Assembly: GCA_030686995.1 (NCBI GenBank)
Contig: JARVZY010002408.1
Coordinates: 847,001-911,000 of the forward strand
From: Artemisia argyi
Lineage: Eukaryota > Streptophyta > Magnoliopsida > Asterales > Asteraceae
Reading direction: 5' to 3'
DNA length: 64,000 nt
Part shown: positions 24,232 through 36,877 of the stretch, piece by piece
Layout: each line of letters begins with the position of its first letter
Numbering within the stretch: the first letter of the stretch is position 1
The notes under the pieces: generated by a model
What the model was told of the DNA's origin: nothing
The model's database searches: none
Seen by the model: only the letters and a program-made list of their open reading frames with translations
Translations under genes and position numbers: made by a program

Positions 24232-26502
24232 GATCCCATTTGGACATATCTTAATAGTGTGATTACATCGGTTAGCGTCTTGCAACACGCCGATGCCTCT
24301 AGTACGATCTCGAGTAAGGCTCCTGGAAAAACCTTTTAACGATTTCTCATTATTATTATCATTTTGTTTCTAATACCACGTTAATAAGGATATGGATTAA
24401 AGACATTCCTTAATTAACCATTATGTTTCTCGTTGTTTGTGATTGAGTAAGATTACCAAATCTTCTGAACATATTTAGGGGAAATCTTGGGTGCGGCCAC
24501 ACATACATCTTACTAACCCTACGAGGGGCCCAACAGTATTAAACTCCAAAAATAAATTTGAATGAACAAATTCTATCTTGATTACAAGCAAAACCCATAA
24601 ACTTTGTAACATTTCTGAAAACAACCCTTATGACTACCAGTTACGTATAGCATTAAGTTGTTCCACAAAAATGTACTACATTCATGACACTTATCTTGCA
24701 TCTCGAGTCTGAGGATAACTTCTCATTATCTACTTAATAACAAAATTCATAAAGTAACATCATGTAGTTGGGATAAGTCCTATATTTGGTATCATTAAAT
24801 ATCATCTGAAATGGCATGACTACGCATCAATATACTTTAAGTATATTATACCAACCTTCATATTTGTCTTCATTTAATAATTTTCCCATATTATTAATTG
24901 ACAACGGACAATTTAGAATAACATTTATTCATGGATTAAACATACAAATATAGGATACAATATATTATAAATTAAACATACCATATATTTAAATTTATTA
25001 TAATAATTTTTTAACATCCCTTATCCAAATACTAAATAGATCAATGCATGATAACTCTTGTTGATGAATTATGTCTCAAGTAATGACACTCATACTTGTT
25101 GACAAGGCAGAATTCATCCAACTTTGATCTATCGGAATTTTAAGAATACCTATTTCAAGAATTCAACTATTGAAGTTCTTGTATATGCATACTCAACTAT
25201 TTTGATAATGCGATATAATATTTGATAAAATTTATGACATCCTTAACCACCAATTTATGATAATCAAACTTCCAAACATTTTAAAGTTTAAAGTATTCTT
25301 ATTCTCTTAATATATAATGCAACTATGCTTTTAGTAAGCATAACTAGTAATAGCCAAGGATGAAATCCTTACCATAACTAGTATTGAGTGTCATCTCAAT
25401 TTCATTAGCATCATTGTATAAAAACAACAACATGCTCTTAAAACCTTCCTGTAAACATTAATATCTATTGTGTAATGTTTGATGCCTTTCAAACTTTCAA
25501 GTTAGTTGGCTATGACAATTTGCAGAACAATTGACCAATTGTTCATTTATAGAATTTGGAAGTTGTTCCAGACTTAGGATGTGATTCTATAATCAAACAT
25601 ATTCTTTTTAGAATATTACACAAGTTATCTAATAACCTTTTAATTAGATATTAATATTGTCAAATCATCTTGTAATCAAGCATGATACAACAAAACATGA
25701 TGTTCATGAAAAATCTTTGAGTCATACTTAGATTTTATTCATGTCATACATATCTATTTAGACTTTCTAAATAATATATCATGTTATATTATATTCATTT
25801 ACCGCACATGTTTCAACAATAAACATTCTTTCCAAGGTTGTATGACTTATTTTCTAAATCTTTCAAGTAGAGTTTCATTTCAAACTAAGACTTAACTTTA
25901 AACTTATATGGAATGTTACTTTTTATATGTTTTACAACATATATGATTTAGAAATTAAACATAATACTCCCACTAGCTTTTAGGAATGCTTAGAAATTAT
26001 CTCATTTCAATTATAAATCAAAACATGGATTTAATAATTAAACATAAGAGTAATCTTATAGATGCATGCATTTATCCAATCATGGATTATTGCACTTTGT
26101 ACACTTCTAAAGATTTATTTGAATTCATAAACTCCTTTTGATTACATATCGTCCTCGCTCAAGTAACCATTTAAGAAAGAGTTTTGATATTCCATTGTCA
26201 ATTTCATAAATATGACAATCATAATCTTTATATATTTAATGTATTTAGAAAAAAATATTCAATCACAGTTAATTGCTTAAGTGTGACTAATAATCTTGTC
26301 ATAAGACATGCATTAAATACGTGCATAATATTGTCCATATTATTTCTATACAAAGATTTAAACCACAATGGTTACCTTATCTTTGAAGAAACTCATCTTC
26401 ATTTTCTAGTCTAACTATTAAGATAAACCAAGTTTCTAAAATTGGTTATCTTTATGGACAACATCTTAATCATTCATATCATGTATACTTTACCCAATTT
26501 CA

Positions 26503-27293
26503 TATTGGAATTATGTAATCATGACATGCATATAAATAAACCAAGAACATCAAGTAAGAATATGCGGAAGCGTTATAACAAGATCATATAACATGTAATT
26601 AATTAATCAATAATAAATAGTAAACATACCTTTGTGATTCTAGCCCGAACAAGAATCAATATGCAATCTTCAACATATGAACCCTAATTAGGGTTTATGT
26701 GGATTGTAAGAATAACCCCTTACCTTTTTGTTATTCAATCCAATATATAACCAATAGTGTGGTTATATCACGTTCTTGTACACACGTACAAATTCAAGTA
26801 AAAGATTATGCAAGTAATTAAAACACAAAACGATTTGAGCTTTATAAAAATCTAATCCCTTTGTAAAAGGGTTTGATGGATCGATTATAGAGACAAGAAA
26901 AGAAGGAGAGAAAAACACCAAGAACTATGTGTACAAGAGATGAGAAACAATGAATCTTGGGTTTGTATTTATAGTGTATGATTACTTGGAGTCCAAGGCA
27001 CAAAGGAGGTGCCCTTTTGTCTTGGCCGATCGGTTTAGGAACTCCCCTAGGGATTCCGAAACCTTCTTGACTTTCCAATAATTCATACAATAAACTTTTC
27101 TTATTTTCGTCTAACAGTCGTTAGCCATTCTTCGTTAAATACTAACAGTCGTTACTCGTTTTGTGTTTATTAGTAATTATATATAACATTTATAAATAAT
27201 TATTCATTTACTCTCCATACATAAAGTGTGCAATCCCGTGATCTCGAGTTCGATCCTAACACACCACTATTAATTTATGTTCATAAACTAATA
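26503..27293 (-). repeat. Right LTR (5' LTR in element orientation), 791 bp
   Basis: Same sequence as the left LTR. The terminal bases have mutated to TATTGG... and ...CTAATA, but the GCCAC duplication still marks the edge. Confidence 0.85.
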
Positions 27294-27689
27294 GCCACGA
27301 ACAACCAAAGAATGATAAGAAAATAAGAAATACTTCAATGGATAGCACAACCTTACTAAAAAGTTGGACACGTAACATTTATTTCATAAACAAACAGATC
27401 TGGATGAAGACCAGTCAAATAATATAAGCTAACCCTAATGAAATTCCAAAATACTCTACCAGATAGCAGATCAATGATTGTGTGATTCAATGCAATATTT
27501 ACTGAATGGCTAATTCAAGCATTTCTATATAAAATACAAATAGCACACTTTCAAGTTTCAAGTCTATGTTAAGGAACATATTTCTTTGTGTAATTGATGT
27601 AGTGTCTCATTAGTTAGTAATATTCCTCTACTGGAATATATACTACATTATGAATACTAACCGAGTAACCGAGTAGGTATATTTAATGC

Positions 27690-27790
27690 CAAAATACTCA
27701 TACACAAGTAGGTCTAATTTGACTTGAACCAATACCTATTGTTCGTGGGACGCCTTTGATACCATTAGGCCAATGTTTCTGACCCTAGCG
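27690..27790 (-). mobile_element. Possible tRNA-derived SINE fragment
   Basis: On the minus strand TGGCCTAATGG (27762-27772) fits a pol III A box and GGTTCAAGTC (27721-27730) fits a B box, with CAAAGGCGTCCCACGAACAA between. This layout is typical of plant tRNA-related SINE heads. It cannot fold as a full tRNA. The tail was not delimited. Confidence 0.4.
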
Positions 27791-27916
27791 GAAAATGCTA
27801 GTGACCACAAAAATCTAGTTTGTGAAAGGTGAGCTCATACAAGCGCAACTCGAGTATTTTGCAAAATCCAAAGAAAGCACTCCATATTTACAGGAAAACA
27901 AACTTAACCTATTACC

Positions 27917-28062
<146 letters not shown>

Positions 28063-28210
28063 TGTGATCTTGAATGGTATATCACGATAGAGCATTAGCA
28101 AACACGTATCACACATTTGAAACTATTCCTAGAGTTAAATCTTCATTGGAAAAGGAGGATGCACAAGCAAGAGAGGTAATACACCAAATCAGCTTGGTAG
28201 GCGAGAATAC

Positions 28211-28285
28211 CTTACTGAATCCCATGATTTTATGTTCGTCACCACCAAGAGTTATCTTCAAATGTCCCATTATAATCATAATTAC
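28211..28285 (-). CDS. Downstream exon of the split gene (75 bp)
   Basis: Bounded by a pyrimidine-rich acceptor (TTTTTACATTCTAG) and a donor (AAG|GTATTC). It is 25 codons long in phase 0, which matches the phase of the preceding exon (CTC|GTGAGT). It contains HLKITLGGDEHKIMGFSK. The intron between them is 108 bp. Downstream exons were not found with confidence. Confidence 0.5.
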
Positions 28286-28393
28286 CTAGAATGTAAAAAG
28301 TGCAATAACGCTAAATCCATTAACGAAAAATAATTTTTTGTTGCTAGGATGATAATCAATCAACTTTTAAGAGACTGGATTTATTTAACTCAC

Positions 28394-28493
28394 GAGATCA
28401 ACGGCAAAGCCAAGTTCATAGTCATCATCAGAATTTAGATAATCAAAGGTAGCTTTAGTGAGCTTATAAGACATAGTTGTCCCTGCTACTGCC
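28394..28493 (-). CDS. 3' part of the CACTA-interrupted exon
   Basis: Continues the frame from 36895 across the CACTA insertion: AVAGTTMSYKLTKATFDYL, then NSDDDYELGFAVDL, ending in the strong donor GTGAGT at 28393-28388. No stop lies in this stretch. GCC at 28491-28493 is the target duplication. Confidence 0.55.
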
Positions 28494-28510
28494 CACTGGT
28501 ACAGAAAGTG
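28494..28510 (+). repeat. Left terminal inverted repeat of the CACTA element
   Basis: CACTGGTACAGAAAGTG, imperfectly inverted at 36878-36894. Confidence 0.75.
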
Positions 28511-28661
28511 CTGTTGGTCACGCCAAAAATGTGTGACGATATGCATATAGTCACGCACGTTTTTTTTTTGTCATGTGTGACAAAAGTTCCCGCCACCATA
28601 GGTGGCATATGGTCACATTGTTGAGTTCGTGGCCTTTTCCATCGAAAAAGAGTGACCAAAA

Positions 28662-31600
28662 TGTAACACCCCCAAAATATCGCAGCGGAAGACTGTGTCA
28701 TAGGGGTGCTACTTCATAATACAAAGTACAAGGTATAGAAAATGAACTCTAAATGAGACGTTTTGAAAAGTTACCATTCGATTAATAAATTCCGAGTTAC
28801 AAACTTGAGTTCCATAATACAATACATAAGAGTTTTAAAACATATCGAATGGTAAAGATAAAAGCATAAGTCTTCAAAACATGCCAAGCGACTCTATGCT
28901 CCATGCAACAGCTATCACCTTACAGACCTGAGATAAACATGCTAAAGTGTCAACACGAGGTTGGTGAGTTCATAGAGTTTGTCTTAAAACAGTTGAAAAA
29001 GCCTCAAAAGAATGTTTACACAGCAAAGGCATTGTGAATCCACTCAGTTGCAAGTCCCGCCATAAGAGACTTGCAACCTATGTGTTCACAACCCACTGCA
29101 AAAAATATAGTATAATAAAGACATGTATAAGTTCATCAAAACAGTTAAGCAATTAGTCGTGAGTCTACACTTCATCTCCGAAGACCTCACGTTTATGATG
29201 TATCCAACATTCGCAAATGTTAGGATGTATCAAAGCCTCAATGGTCATCCAACAACTTAACTTGGAGCCATCGGAAGTCTCAATGGTCATCCAACAACTT
29301 AATTCGGAGCCACTGGAAGTCTCACAATTAAGTATAACGCAATCATGTATATATGAAATCAAGTATAATGCGATCAAGTATAAGACAATCAAGTATAACA
29401 CAATCAAGTATAAATGTTTTGAGTATTTGTACAAGTAAGCAAGTAGTTGTGCATGTATCTCCCCCAAAGAGTTAAAACAAGTATGAAAAGAGTAGGGGCT
29501 ATGACTCACCTTAAGCTTAAGCAATGAGAAATGAAAGTGGTAGTTGAATCTCGAATGTCTCTAAGAACAGCCTATAATAGAACGTTGCGACTTAGGTTTG
29601 GAGTAACGTCTAAGAATACGAAGAATTGCCTATATATGTCTTGCATAATGTTCATGATGTAGTACTTAGTATATAGTGTAAGTCTTTGAATATAAATGGT
29701 TTATGAAACATGTATAAGTTGTATATCTCTTACTACCGTTCGGGCCGACATAATTCAGAAGTCATGGAGTAAACGTTCGAGGAGCCAGGACACTTTAATT
29801 CGTAAATCCACAACTCATCTCGACGGCTTACTTAATGAACTCCTCACATGAGGCTCCCTACTATTGTAGTATTCGATAACATATATATAAGTTTTGATCC
29901 GAAAAGTTACATGTCTAATATTTAAATAAACTTAGGAAAGTTTATTTTTACATGAAGATTGTTATTAGGGTAAGTTTATATGGTCTTTGGTCATAGCTTC
30001 GCCGTGACCTTGGTCATTGTACCATGGTCTTGAGACTCAAACTTGGCTTTAGCCATGTTTGTGGTCTTGGCTTTAGGTCATTAGACCTCTTGGTCTTAGT
30101 AAATCATAACTATTATATAGTGACTTTGGTCTAAAAAAGGGCTGTTAAGAATTTGAAGAAAAATATCACTCGGAAAGCGTTTTCAGGGCTCGAGCTTCTT
30201 TAGACTTGAATGAAAACGTCGTTCCGGACAACTTTCGTGTTTTAACTTTTTGATGAATCTGACCAGAAGGGTGACTTTCAAAATGGCAGAATGCAAAACA
30301 GTAGGTATCGGCAGTTTCGGCGTTTTGGTTTTGCTAACTTCAAATGGTCATAACTTTTGACTCGGGTACTCGTTTTGGGTGATTCAAATTGCTATGTTTT
30401 CCTTGTTAAGTCCTCTTTAACAGTAAGTAAGTGTCAAATATCATAGTTGTACTATTTTGGTCGTGGTTCTCCATAAAAGTCACTAGTTTACTTGTTTAGA
30501 TAACATAAGTTAACATATATATACCATAACTTGTTTTACTAGTTTTTATACATCATGAACATAATAAAAAGACCATATATAGCATGAAAGAAACATAAAT
30601 AGCATGAAAATGATATTTAGCAAGAAAGTATGTTAGGGTTTGCTTACGACTTGAGGCTTTCTAAAAGAAAGGTAAGTAACTAGTAAAGTACAGACTTTGA
30701 TAGACTTAAGCTTCACCCTACTTTGCTTCAAGCAATCTTTCTACCCTTGTATTCTTGAAAGAAAGATGATGAAAGTTGAGGTGACTTGAGTGGATTCAAA
30801 CTCAAGAGAAATCACCAAAGTTCTAAAGATTGGAAGTAGTTTTGATGAATCAAAACCAAACTAGGGTTTATGTGTTGATATAGCACTTGATCCTTGCACA
30901 AAACATGGAAGTAAATGAGCAAATGAGATGGTGTTGGTGTGTGGTATATGGGACGGCCAACAAAGGGGAGGGGGGCTTATATAGGGTCTTGAGGAGGTTA
31001 CATTTCATTGACTTGTCAACCCTTGGAGAGCAAGGTTAACACATGTAAGGATCTAAGGCCTCCTAGCATGAGATAAAGCCACATTGGTGGTGAATCCCCC
31101 CCCCCCTATGGCGGTTCATGAACTTGGAGAGGAAGTATTGGTTTGTGATGATATTATCCAAGCTTATGTAGTTAGTTTCGACTCCGTAAAATGCTAACCG
31201 TAAGTTGTTAAGTCACGAAACGTAAAACCGGGTATCCTAAAAATATGAAACTTGAAAGTATGGTTAAACATGTCAATATACTCCATAATAAAATATAAAA
31301 TGAGTGGTAGGTTCTATTGGATTGCTCAAACCCTACTAAAACTGGAAACACGGGTCTAAAACGCGTAATACGTAAAACGTACGAAAGTTGCGTAAAATTG
31401 AGAAAAGTAAAATGTAACTTTTCTAATAGGATAATAATGACTTAAAATGACTTATAATGTCTAGGCTGGGCTCAGTCTAGTGTCGGTTGGTATTTAATGT
31501 CTTTTAGACATAAAACCGTAAGCCTAAAAATCAAGGAATGACTTGTAAAATCAAGGAATGATTTTTGGTCAAAGGAGGAGGGAAAAATATGTTGACTTTT

Positions 31601-32062
31601 TCTAATAAGTTGAAAACTCAAATTGTCTTAGAGACGCGGTTCAGGTATAGGCTAGGCTTACGGCTGAGTAAAAACGCTTAAAAACTGAAAATTCCAGTTT
31701 TTCACGGCCGAGGCTTATTTTGGTCATGTTTTTTCTCAGTCATGATTAATTCTCTAATTAATCATGAGAGTACTAAACATTTTTCTGATGCGGGGTCACT
31801 TAACGCGGTCGAGTTTCGTTGTGCGTAGAATTTTTTAATGACGTTTTACCCTAAAATGTGTAATTCCGTGTAATTCCTTAATAACTTTCACGAAAATGAT
31901 CTGATGAGTGTCAAACTTTTAATTTTCCATGGAATTGATTTATCACTCGAGGCCAAGAAACAAAAATCAAATTTCGGGAAAATTTCAGGAAAAATGAATA
32001 GTAAAAGTGAATAGTAAAATTTTCCGGGAATAGTAATTAACCTGAAATTGCGAATTGTTACA
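28662..32062 (-). repeat. Solo LTR (3,401 bp), Tekay-like, inside the CACTA element
   Basis: On the minus strand it starts TGTAACAATTCG and ends TTTTGGGGGTGTTACA, flanked by the direct repeat CAAAA (28657-28661 and 32063-32067). It belongs to the same broad family as 2359-5841, sharing the GAGTTCATAGAGTTTGTCTT region and the terminal phrase. No interior or primer site remains, so it arose by LTR-LTR recombination. A minisatellite (29335-29425) and a C-run (31088 region) lie in equivalent places to those in the other copy. Confidence 0.82.
29335..29425. repeat. About 18-bp minisatellite in the solo LTR
   Basis: Five imperfect units of ATCAAGTATAANGCAATC. It sits at about the same distance from the LTR 3' end as the arrays at 5165-5345 and 13690-13905. 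Confidence 0.75.
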
Positions 32063-32067
32063 CAAAA

Positions 32068-32725
32068 CCCCTAATATGTGTGACAAATTAGGCACAAGTT
32101 TTGTTGGATTAGTCATTATCAGTGACCGTAAACACTTTATAGTCACACGAATGTTTTATGAGAGTAACTATTGTTCGTCCTTTGGCTTCATAAATATGTA
32201 ATACATGTGACATTTGAGATGATTTATTCAAGTAAATGTGTATTATGTGTGACTATTTCCCGTCCTGTGGCCACATGAATATAATAAATGTGACGTTTGT
32301 GATGATTTAGTCACACAACATGTATTGTTTTTTTAGTTAGTCACATACAATTTAAAAAAAATAAAAATAATTAAATAAAAAATGGCCAAAAGTGTGAACA
32401 AGTATGACCATATGCTATTTAAAGTGAAGAAATGTGTATTTTGTGTGACTATTGTTCATCCAATGGCCACTTGAATTTTATGTTTATGTGGCCTTTTATA
32501 ATATTTAGTCACACAAAGCATCTTTGTTTTGGATATTTAGTCACATACAATTAAGCATAAAGTGGCCAAAAATGTTAATAAGTGTGACCATATGTTGTTT
32601 AAAGTGAAGAAACGTATATTTTGTGTGACTATTGATCATATTTAGTCACCCCACGAATAAAGCAAAAGTGACCAAACGTGTTACTAAGTGTGATTGTATG
32701 CATCTTTTAGTCACATTTAAAAAAT

Positions 32726-32727
<2 letters not shown>
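32068..32727. repeat. Left subterminal repeat region of the CACTA element
   Basis: Multiple repeats of the phrases GTGTGACTATTGTTCATCC, TAGTCACACAA and AAGTGTGACCATATG, roughly every 110-130 bases. This is typical of transposase-binding subterminal repeats. No gene. Confidence 0.6.

Positions 32728-32812
<85 letters not shown>
32728..32812. repeat. (AT)n microsatellite
   Basis: About 85 bases of AT dinucleotides inside the CACTA element. Confidence 0.95.
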
Positions 32813-32813
<1 letters not shown>

Positions 32814-33942
32814 CAAATTCAAATATATATCAAAATAAATTCAAATACAATAAAACTGGAATGCATATAACTGAACCACTAATACATATCATATAAGCAG
32901 TACTAACTATATGAACCAACAGTACTAACTTATAACTAACAGTTGTAACTAATACACTAGCAGTTTCAACGAAGGCTTCATGTTCTTCGTCCAACCTTTT
33001 TATCTTTTCTCTGATTCATGAAAGTAACTGAAGTTATTTGCCGAATGGGAAGTAACCATCTTGTTTTTTTTCCTTAAAATTCTGCTCGTGGCATCACTGA
33101 TTCATGAAAGTATAACTGAAGTTTTTTTTCTTCTGAAAACAACAAAGTGAACAAGTTACCTCCTCACGTTCGATGAAGCCAGTGCGTCTTAAATCATAAA
33201 GTTTTAAACATCTAAAACAAGATTGATGATTACAAAATCTAAACTCATTAAATCAAAAATTATTATATATGCAAGTATTTAGTGAGTTTTGTATCACTTC
33301 TCCCCCTTTTTGTAAGCATCAAAAAGGTTGTCCCTATATATAATTATTAAATAGAATTGTATTTTATTTAAAATAGAGGGACCATTTTTGTAAATTCTGA
33401 CAAATCAGTGTCTAATCTGGAAATAATTATATTGAGGGGCTAAGGATGTCAATTTGATAATTAAATGGACTTGTATGAAATTTTGATAATAAAAAGGTTT
33501 AAATTGTAAATATTGTAACTAGAGGGACTACATATGAAAACGTGAGAAAAACAGAAGAAACAGGTAGAAACATGAGAAAAAATGTATGAAAACGGACGAA
33601 AACTGATAAAAAGTTATGAAAACATGAGAAAAACGGACGAAAACGGATGAAAAAGTAAGAAAAACGAAGAAGAACATGAAATGGTCTAACTTCAAACATA
33701 AAGAATGAAGAGAATAAGAGCTTCAGATACTATTTGAACACGCACAAAATAAAGGTAATGAAACAAAGCCCTAAGTTTTAGGTTTTGTAACGATGAATTT
33801 TGAGAGGGAAAAGGTGATCTTAATATATCAAATTCCATCTATTAGTTTTACTGGCCTTGCATAAGCCAACATAAACACTTTTAGAATTAAAGAATACTTC
33901 TAAAAATAATAACCAATGATATTCTTAAGTTAAAGAAAATAC

Positions 33943-34073
33943 CTGTCGATCGCCTCTTCTTTCTTTCTTATATTAGCTGATAGGAGAACTGGTTCAGCAT
34001 GTTTTGGAAGTGTGTCTTGAAGCTGTTGTGCCTCTCTCAACCAATTTTCTGCTTCTGAGCACTCGTTCAAGAC
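33943..34073 (-). pseudogene. Captured HSP110/HSP70-like C-terminal exon
   Basis: A 131-bp stretch bounded by an acceptor (CCCCCTTTCAG|GTC) and a donor (GACAG|GTATTT). It encodes VLNECSEAENWLREAQQLQD, then TLPKHAEPVLLSANIRKKEE and AIDR. The motif EAENWLRE..QQQDTLPK...P.LLSA.I..K.EA.D is the C-terminal region of plant HSP110-type chaperones (Arabidopsis HSP70-14/15/16 group), which act as nucleotide exchange factors for HSP70 in the cytosol and nucleus. The frame is open and the splice sites look usable. Only this exon is present; the ATPase domain and the rest of the gene are absent, so it is a gene fragment picked up by the transposon. The family call rests on remembered motifs and seems firm. 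Confidence 0.7.
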
Positions 34074-34473
34074 CTGAAAGGGGGTAGCAGACAAGTGAGA
34101 ATAAGTAACATGATCGTAGCACATACTATCATACAATATTCTGACCAGTCTGTTAACTATAGTTGCTACTTGTAATCTCTAGAGCAGATGGTTGACTTTC
34201 TATAGTCAAATGAATCAACATACAGGTTCAGATAACTTGCTGTTAGTTTGTTTAAGTAGGTAAAATAGCTAACTACGATTAACTTAATAAAAATTTGAAT
34301 TTGCAAAATACCACATTCTAAATGCTTCAAGTATTCACTAGCTGAGTAGCAGACTAATAACAAGCCATCTGTTATGACATTATAAACTTGTTCTAAGTAT
34401 ACCTCCAATAGTACCTGCAATTTGCAAATTCAATGTACACATCTATAAGCAAGTAATCTAAAAAAGAAGTTAC

Positions 34474-34732
34474 CTCCTAGTTCACTCTGCAATTCCTTCT
34501 GAATTATGTCAACCATGGACTTGACATAACCTTCTCGCTTATACCAAGATTGGATAATAGCAACAGGAAGTCTTGACAGCATCTTGTCCTCGCTGTAGAA
34601 ATATCAGATTATATTTTCTATAATGCTCATCTAAAATGACTACAAGAAAACAGGATGAATGTTGGATATACAAAATGAGATCATAAATTTACCTAAAGAG
34701 GCTTTGGAGAACACGGAAACTTGAACCAGTTG
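34474..34732 (-). pseudogene. Two captured exons of an unidentified gene
   Basis: Exon 34474-34592 has an acceptor TTTCTACAG and a donor GGAG|GTAACT, and encodes [20 protein letters not shown] followed by [20 protein letters not shown]. The exon to its right ends at 34693 with donor TTTAG|GTAAAT and encodes TTGSSFRVLQSLF; its upstream edge is lost in the minisatellite at 34735. The two join in frame over a 100-bp intron. I do not recognise the protein. Splicing on from 34474 to the HSP-like exon at 34073 would be out of frame as drawn, so any chimeric transcript would need other sites. Confidence 0.45.
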
Positions 34733-34734
34733 TA

Positions 34735-35170
34735 GAAACAAACACCCACTTTGGGTGCAGAAAAATTAAAATAAACGCACCCTTTTGGTGCAGAAAAATC
34801 AGCAATGAACACACCCCTTTGGTGCAGAAAAATCAGTAGCAAACGTGCCCTTTATGGGGCTGTTTTGCAGCAAATAAACGCACCATTTTGTTGCAGAAAA
34901 ATCAGCAATGAACACACCCCTTTGGTGCAGAAAAATCAGTAGCAAACGTGCCCTTTATTGGGCGGTTTTGCAGCAAATAAACGCACCCTAGTTGAGCTAT
35001 TATGGGGCTGTTTTGCAGCAAATAAACGCACCCTAGTTGAGCTGTTTTGGGGCTGTTTTGCGGCCAACAAATGCACCCTAGTTGGGCTGCGTTTCAACAA
35101 ATTAAACACCATCTTGGTGTTGGACTGAACCGAAACAAAATAAGCACCCTCTTGGTGTTTCTTAATACCC
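34735..35170. repeat. Minisatellite of about 60-bp units within the CACTA cargo
   Basis: Repeats built from AAACGCACCCTTTTGGTGCA, GAAAAATCAGCAATGAACAC and GGGGCTGTTTTGCAGCAAAT, with two nearly identical blocks at about 34800-34860 and 34910-34970. Looser relatives of the same phrase (CACCCTCTTGGTG) continue to about 35550. Confidence 0.7.
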
Positions 35171-35744
35171 CGAAGTAGGACTAATACCCTCCACTAATCC
35201 AAAAGAGCTTATTACCATTTTAATTAAACAAAGAATTCTTAAAATAAGCTAAACAACAAACAAAAACATATAAGCCAAAACTATAAGCTAGAAACAAACA
35301 AACAAACTCTTTTTAAAACCATAATTAAATCAAACTATACCACCTCTTGCGGGTTCCGAACCCGCGACCTATTTATCGTGACCAGTGAAAACAAACACGC
35401 CTGGTATAGCTTAACAAATGCACCCTCTTGGGGCGGTGATACACAAAGACGAACACCCCTCTGGGGTGGGCTGCAATAGCAGACAAACAAACACCTCTTG
35501 GTGTGGTTTTTAGCTGAAACAAATAAATCCAAGCGCACCCTCTTGAGTGTGAGGCTGACCCGAAATAAAACACAAACAAGAATAAGCTCCTTGAACTTAT
35601 GTTCACCAAATAAGCCATGAGTTTCAAAAATAAGCTAAACTAAGAATAATCCAAACACAAGCACGAGGCTAAATTAATTTTTGACAATAGAACCTGAAAA
35701 ACTTATCCAAAATATTTACTTTAAAAAAACAAGATTTGTGGGAT

Positions 35745-35967
35745 ACATGAATACAAAGTTAGCCATATCTCCTTGAGCCCTGTCCTTTCGCTTAGACCCA
35801 CTACTCTCCCAAGTTTCCTGTAATCCGAAATCATGGATGAAGTTAGAAGATGCAAAATAGAAATATTGAATTGTTAACATCTGTAATCATAATTCCCTTT
35901 AAAGGGTAATTAAAATAAATTAATCAAAATCTCTTGTTTCACTTGTTTGAAGCTAAAGAATCATACC
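35745..35967 (-). pseudogene. Possible further captured exons
   Basis: A minus-strand open stretch ends at a donor (GAACAG|GTATGATTC) at 35967. To its left an acceptor (GGATTACAG|GAAACT) at 35817 opens a frame reading ETWESSGSKRKDRAQGDMAN then FVFMYP to about 35745. Splice sites look plausible and the frames can be joined, but the protein is not recognised. This may be part of the same source gene as 34474-34732. Confidence 0.3.
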
Positions 35968-36309
35968 TGTTCTGGAGTGAGGCTATATAGTTTATCCCCA
36001 ATGATGATTGAGAAGAAGATTAATACAAGTGTAACAAATAAGAGAGAAATAGGATGAGATAAGTGTAGAGAAGTGGGTTTTTAAGTTATGGGGTTTGTGG
36101 TTGGCGGCATAGAAGATAGAAATAGGATGAGATAAGTGTAGGTTATGTGACCTAGATAACTATTGGAGGGACTAAGAAAATGTAAATTTGATTTTTGGGA
36201 AAAAAAAGTGGGCAAGGAGCAGTGAAAGTAAATTTGATTTGGGAGAAAAAAGAGGGCGGGAGCAATGAAAATATGTGAGGGAGATGTCAAAATTTGAGAA
36301 ATATTATAA

Positions 36310-36877
36310 AACATTTGAACTATAAAAGCAAAAGTGTGACCATATATAACATTTGGTCACATTGTTCAAGTGTGTGACATATATTTGTTACTTTTAAATG
36401 CATATCGTGACTAATGTTTCAAACTTACTTTTCAATTGTCACACATTTTCAAATTCATATGTGGCTAAATTTTCAACAAAAACTAGCAGTCACATTTAAA
36501 TAATGTGTGACAAACTTGAGTATATGATTTAGCCACATACACAATTACTTCATGTGACCATATATGGATTTTGGTCACACTGTTCAATTGTGTGACATAT
36601 ACTTGTCACATATGTATATATATAATGCGACTAATGTTTCAAACTTATTTGTATCCGTCACACGTCCCAAATTATAAGTGACTAAATAACTAAAACAAGA
36701 TTTACCATATACCTCTAGTCACGAATATATTCAAATGTGTGTCTGTAGCCTCAGATGTAATTCTGAAATGGTCACACAAGTCGGATCAAGTGTGGCTGTT
36801 TATTTTATTTTGGTACATTTAGTCACATAAAAAAGTTACTGTGTGACCGTTCAAAAAACAGCATGTGTGACGAAATT
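36310..36877. repeat. Right subterminal repeats of the CACTA element
   Basis: Two related copies of about 230 bp (36325-36500 and 36540-36700) share GTGACCATATAT, TTGGTCACA, TGTGACATATA and CGACTAATGTTTCAAACTTA-like phrases, followed by more GTCACA/TGTGAC motifs up to the terminal repeat. No gene. Confidence 0.65.

Larger units (their letters stand above)
23443..27293 (-). mobile_element. Complete non-coding LTR element (3,851 bp), TSD GCCAC
   Basis: Two direct LTRs (23443-24231 and 26503-27293) enclose 2,271 bp of AT-rich sequence and are bounded by the direct repeat GCCAC at 23438-23442 and 27294-27298. The internal region has no open frame above about 76 codons and no gag or pol motif. 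TATA boxes (minus-strand TATAAATA at 23903-23910 and 26966-26973) indicate minus-strand transcription. A purine-rich AATGGGATC next to the left LTR fits a minus-strand polypurine tract. No standard primer site was recognised next to the right LTR. Lineage unknown; a copia-derived non-autonomous element is likely. Confidence 0.8.

Noticed and set aside
27721..27772. Functional tRNA gene
   Set aside because: Internal promoter-like boxes are present but no acceptor stem or cloverleaf can be drawn; a SINE head fits better.
29165..29524. Minus-strand 119-codon frame in the solo LTR
   Set aside because: Spans the ATCAAGTATAA minisatellite inside an LTR, so it is a repeat artefact.
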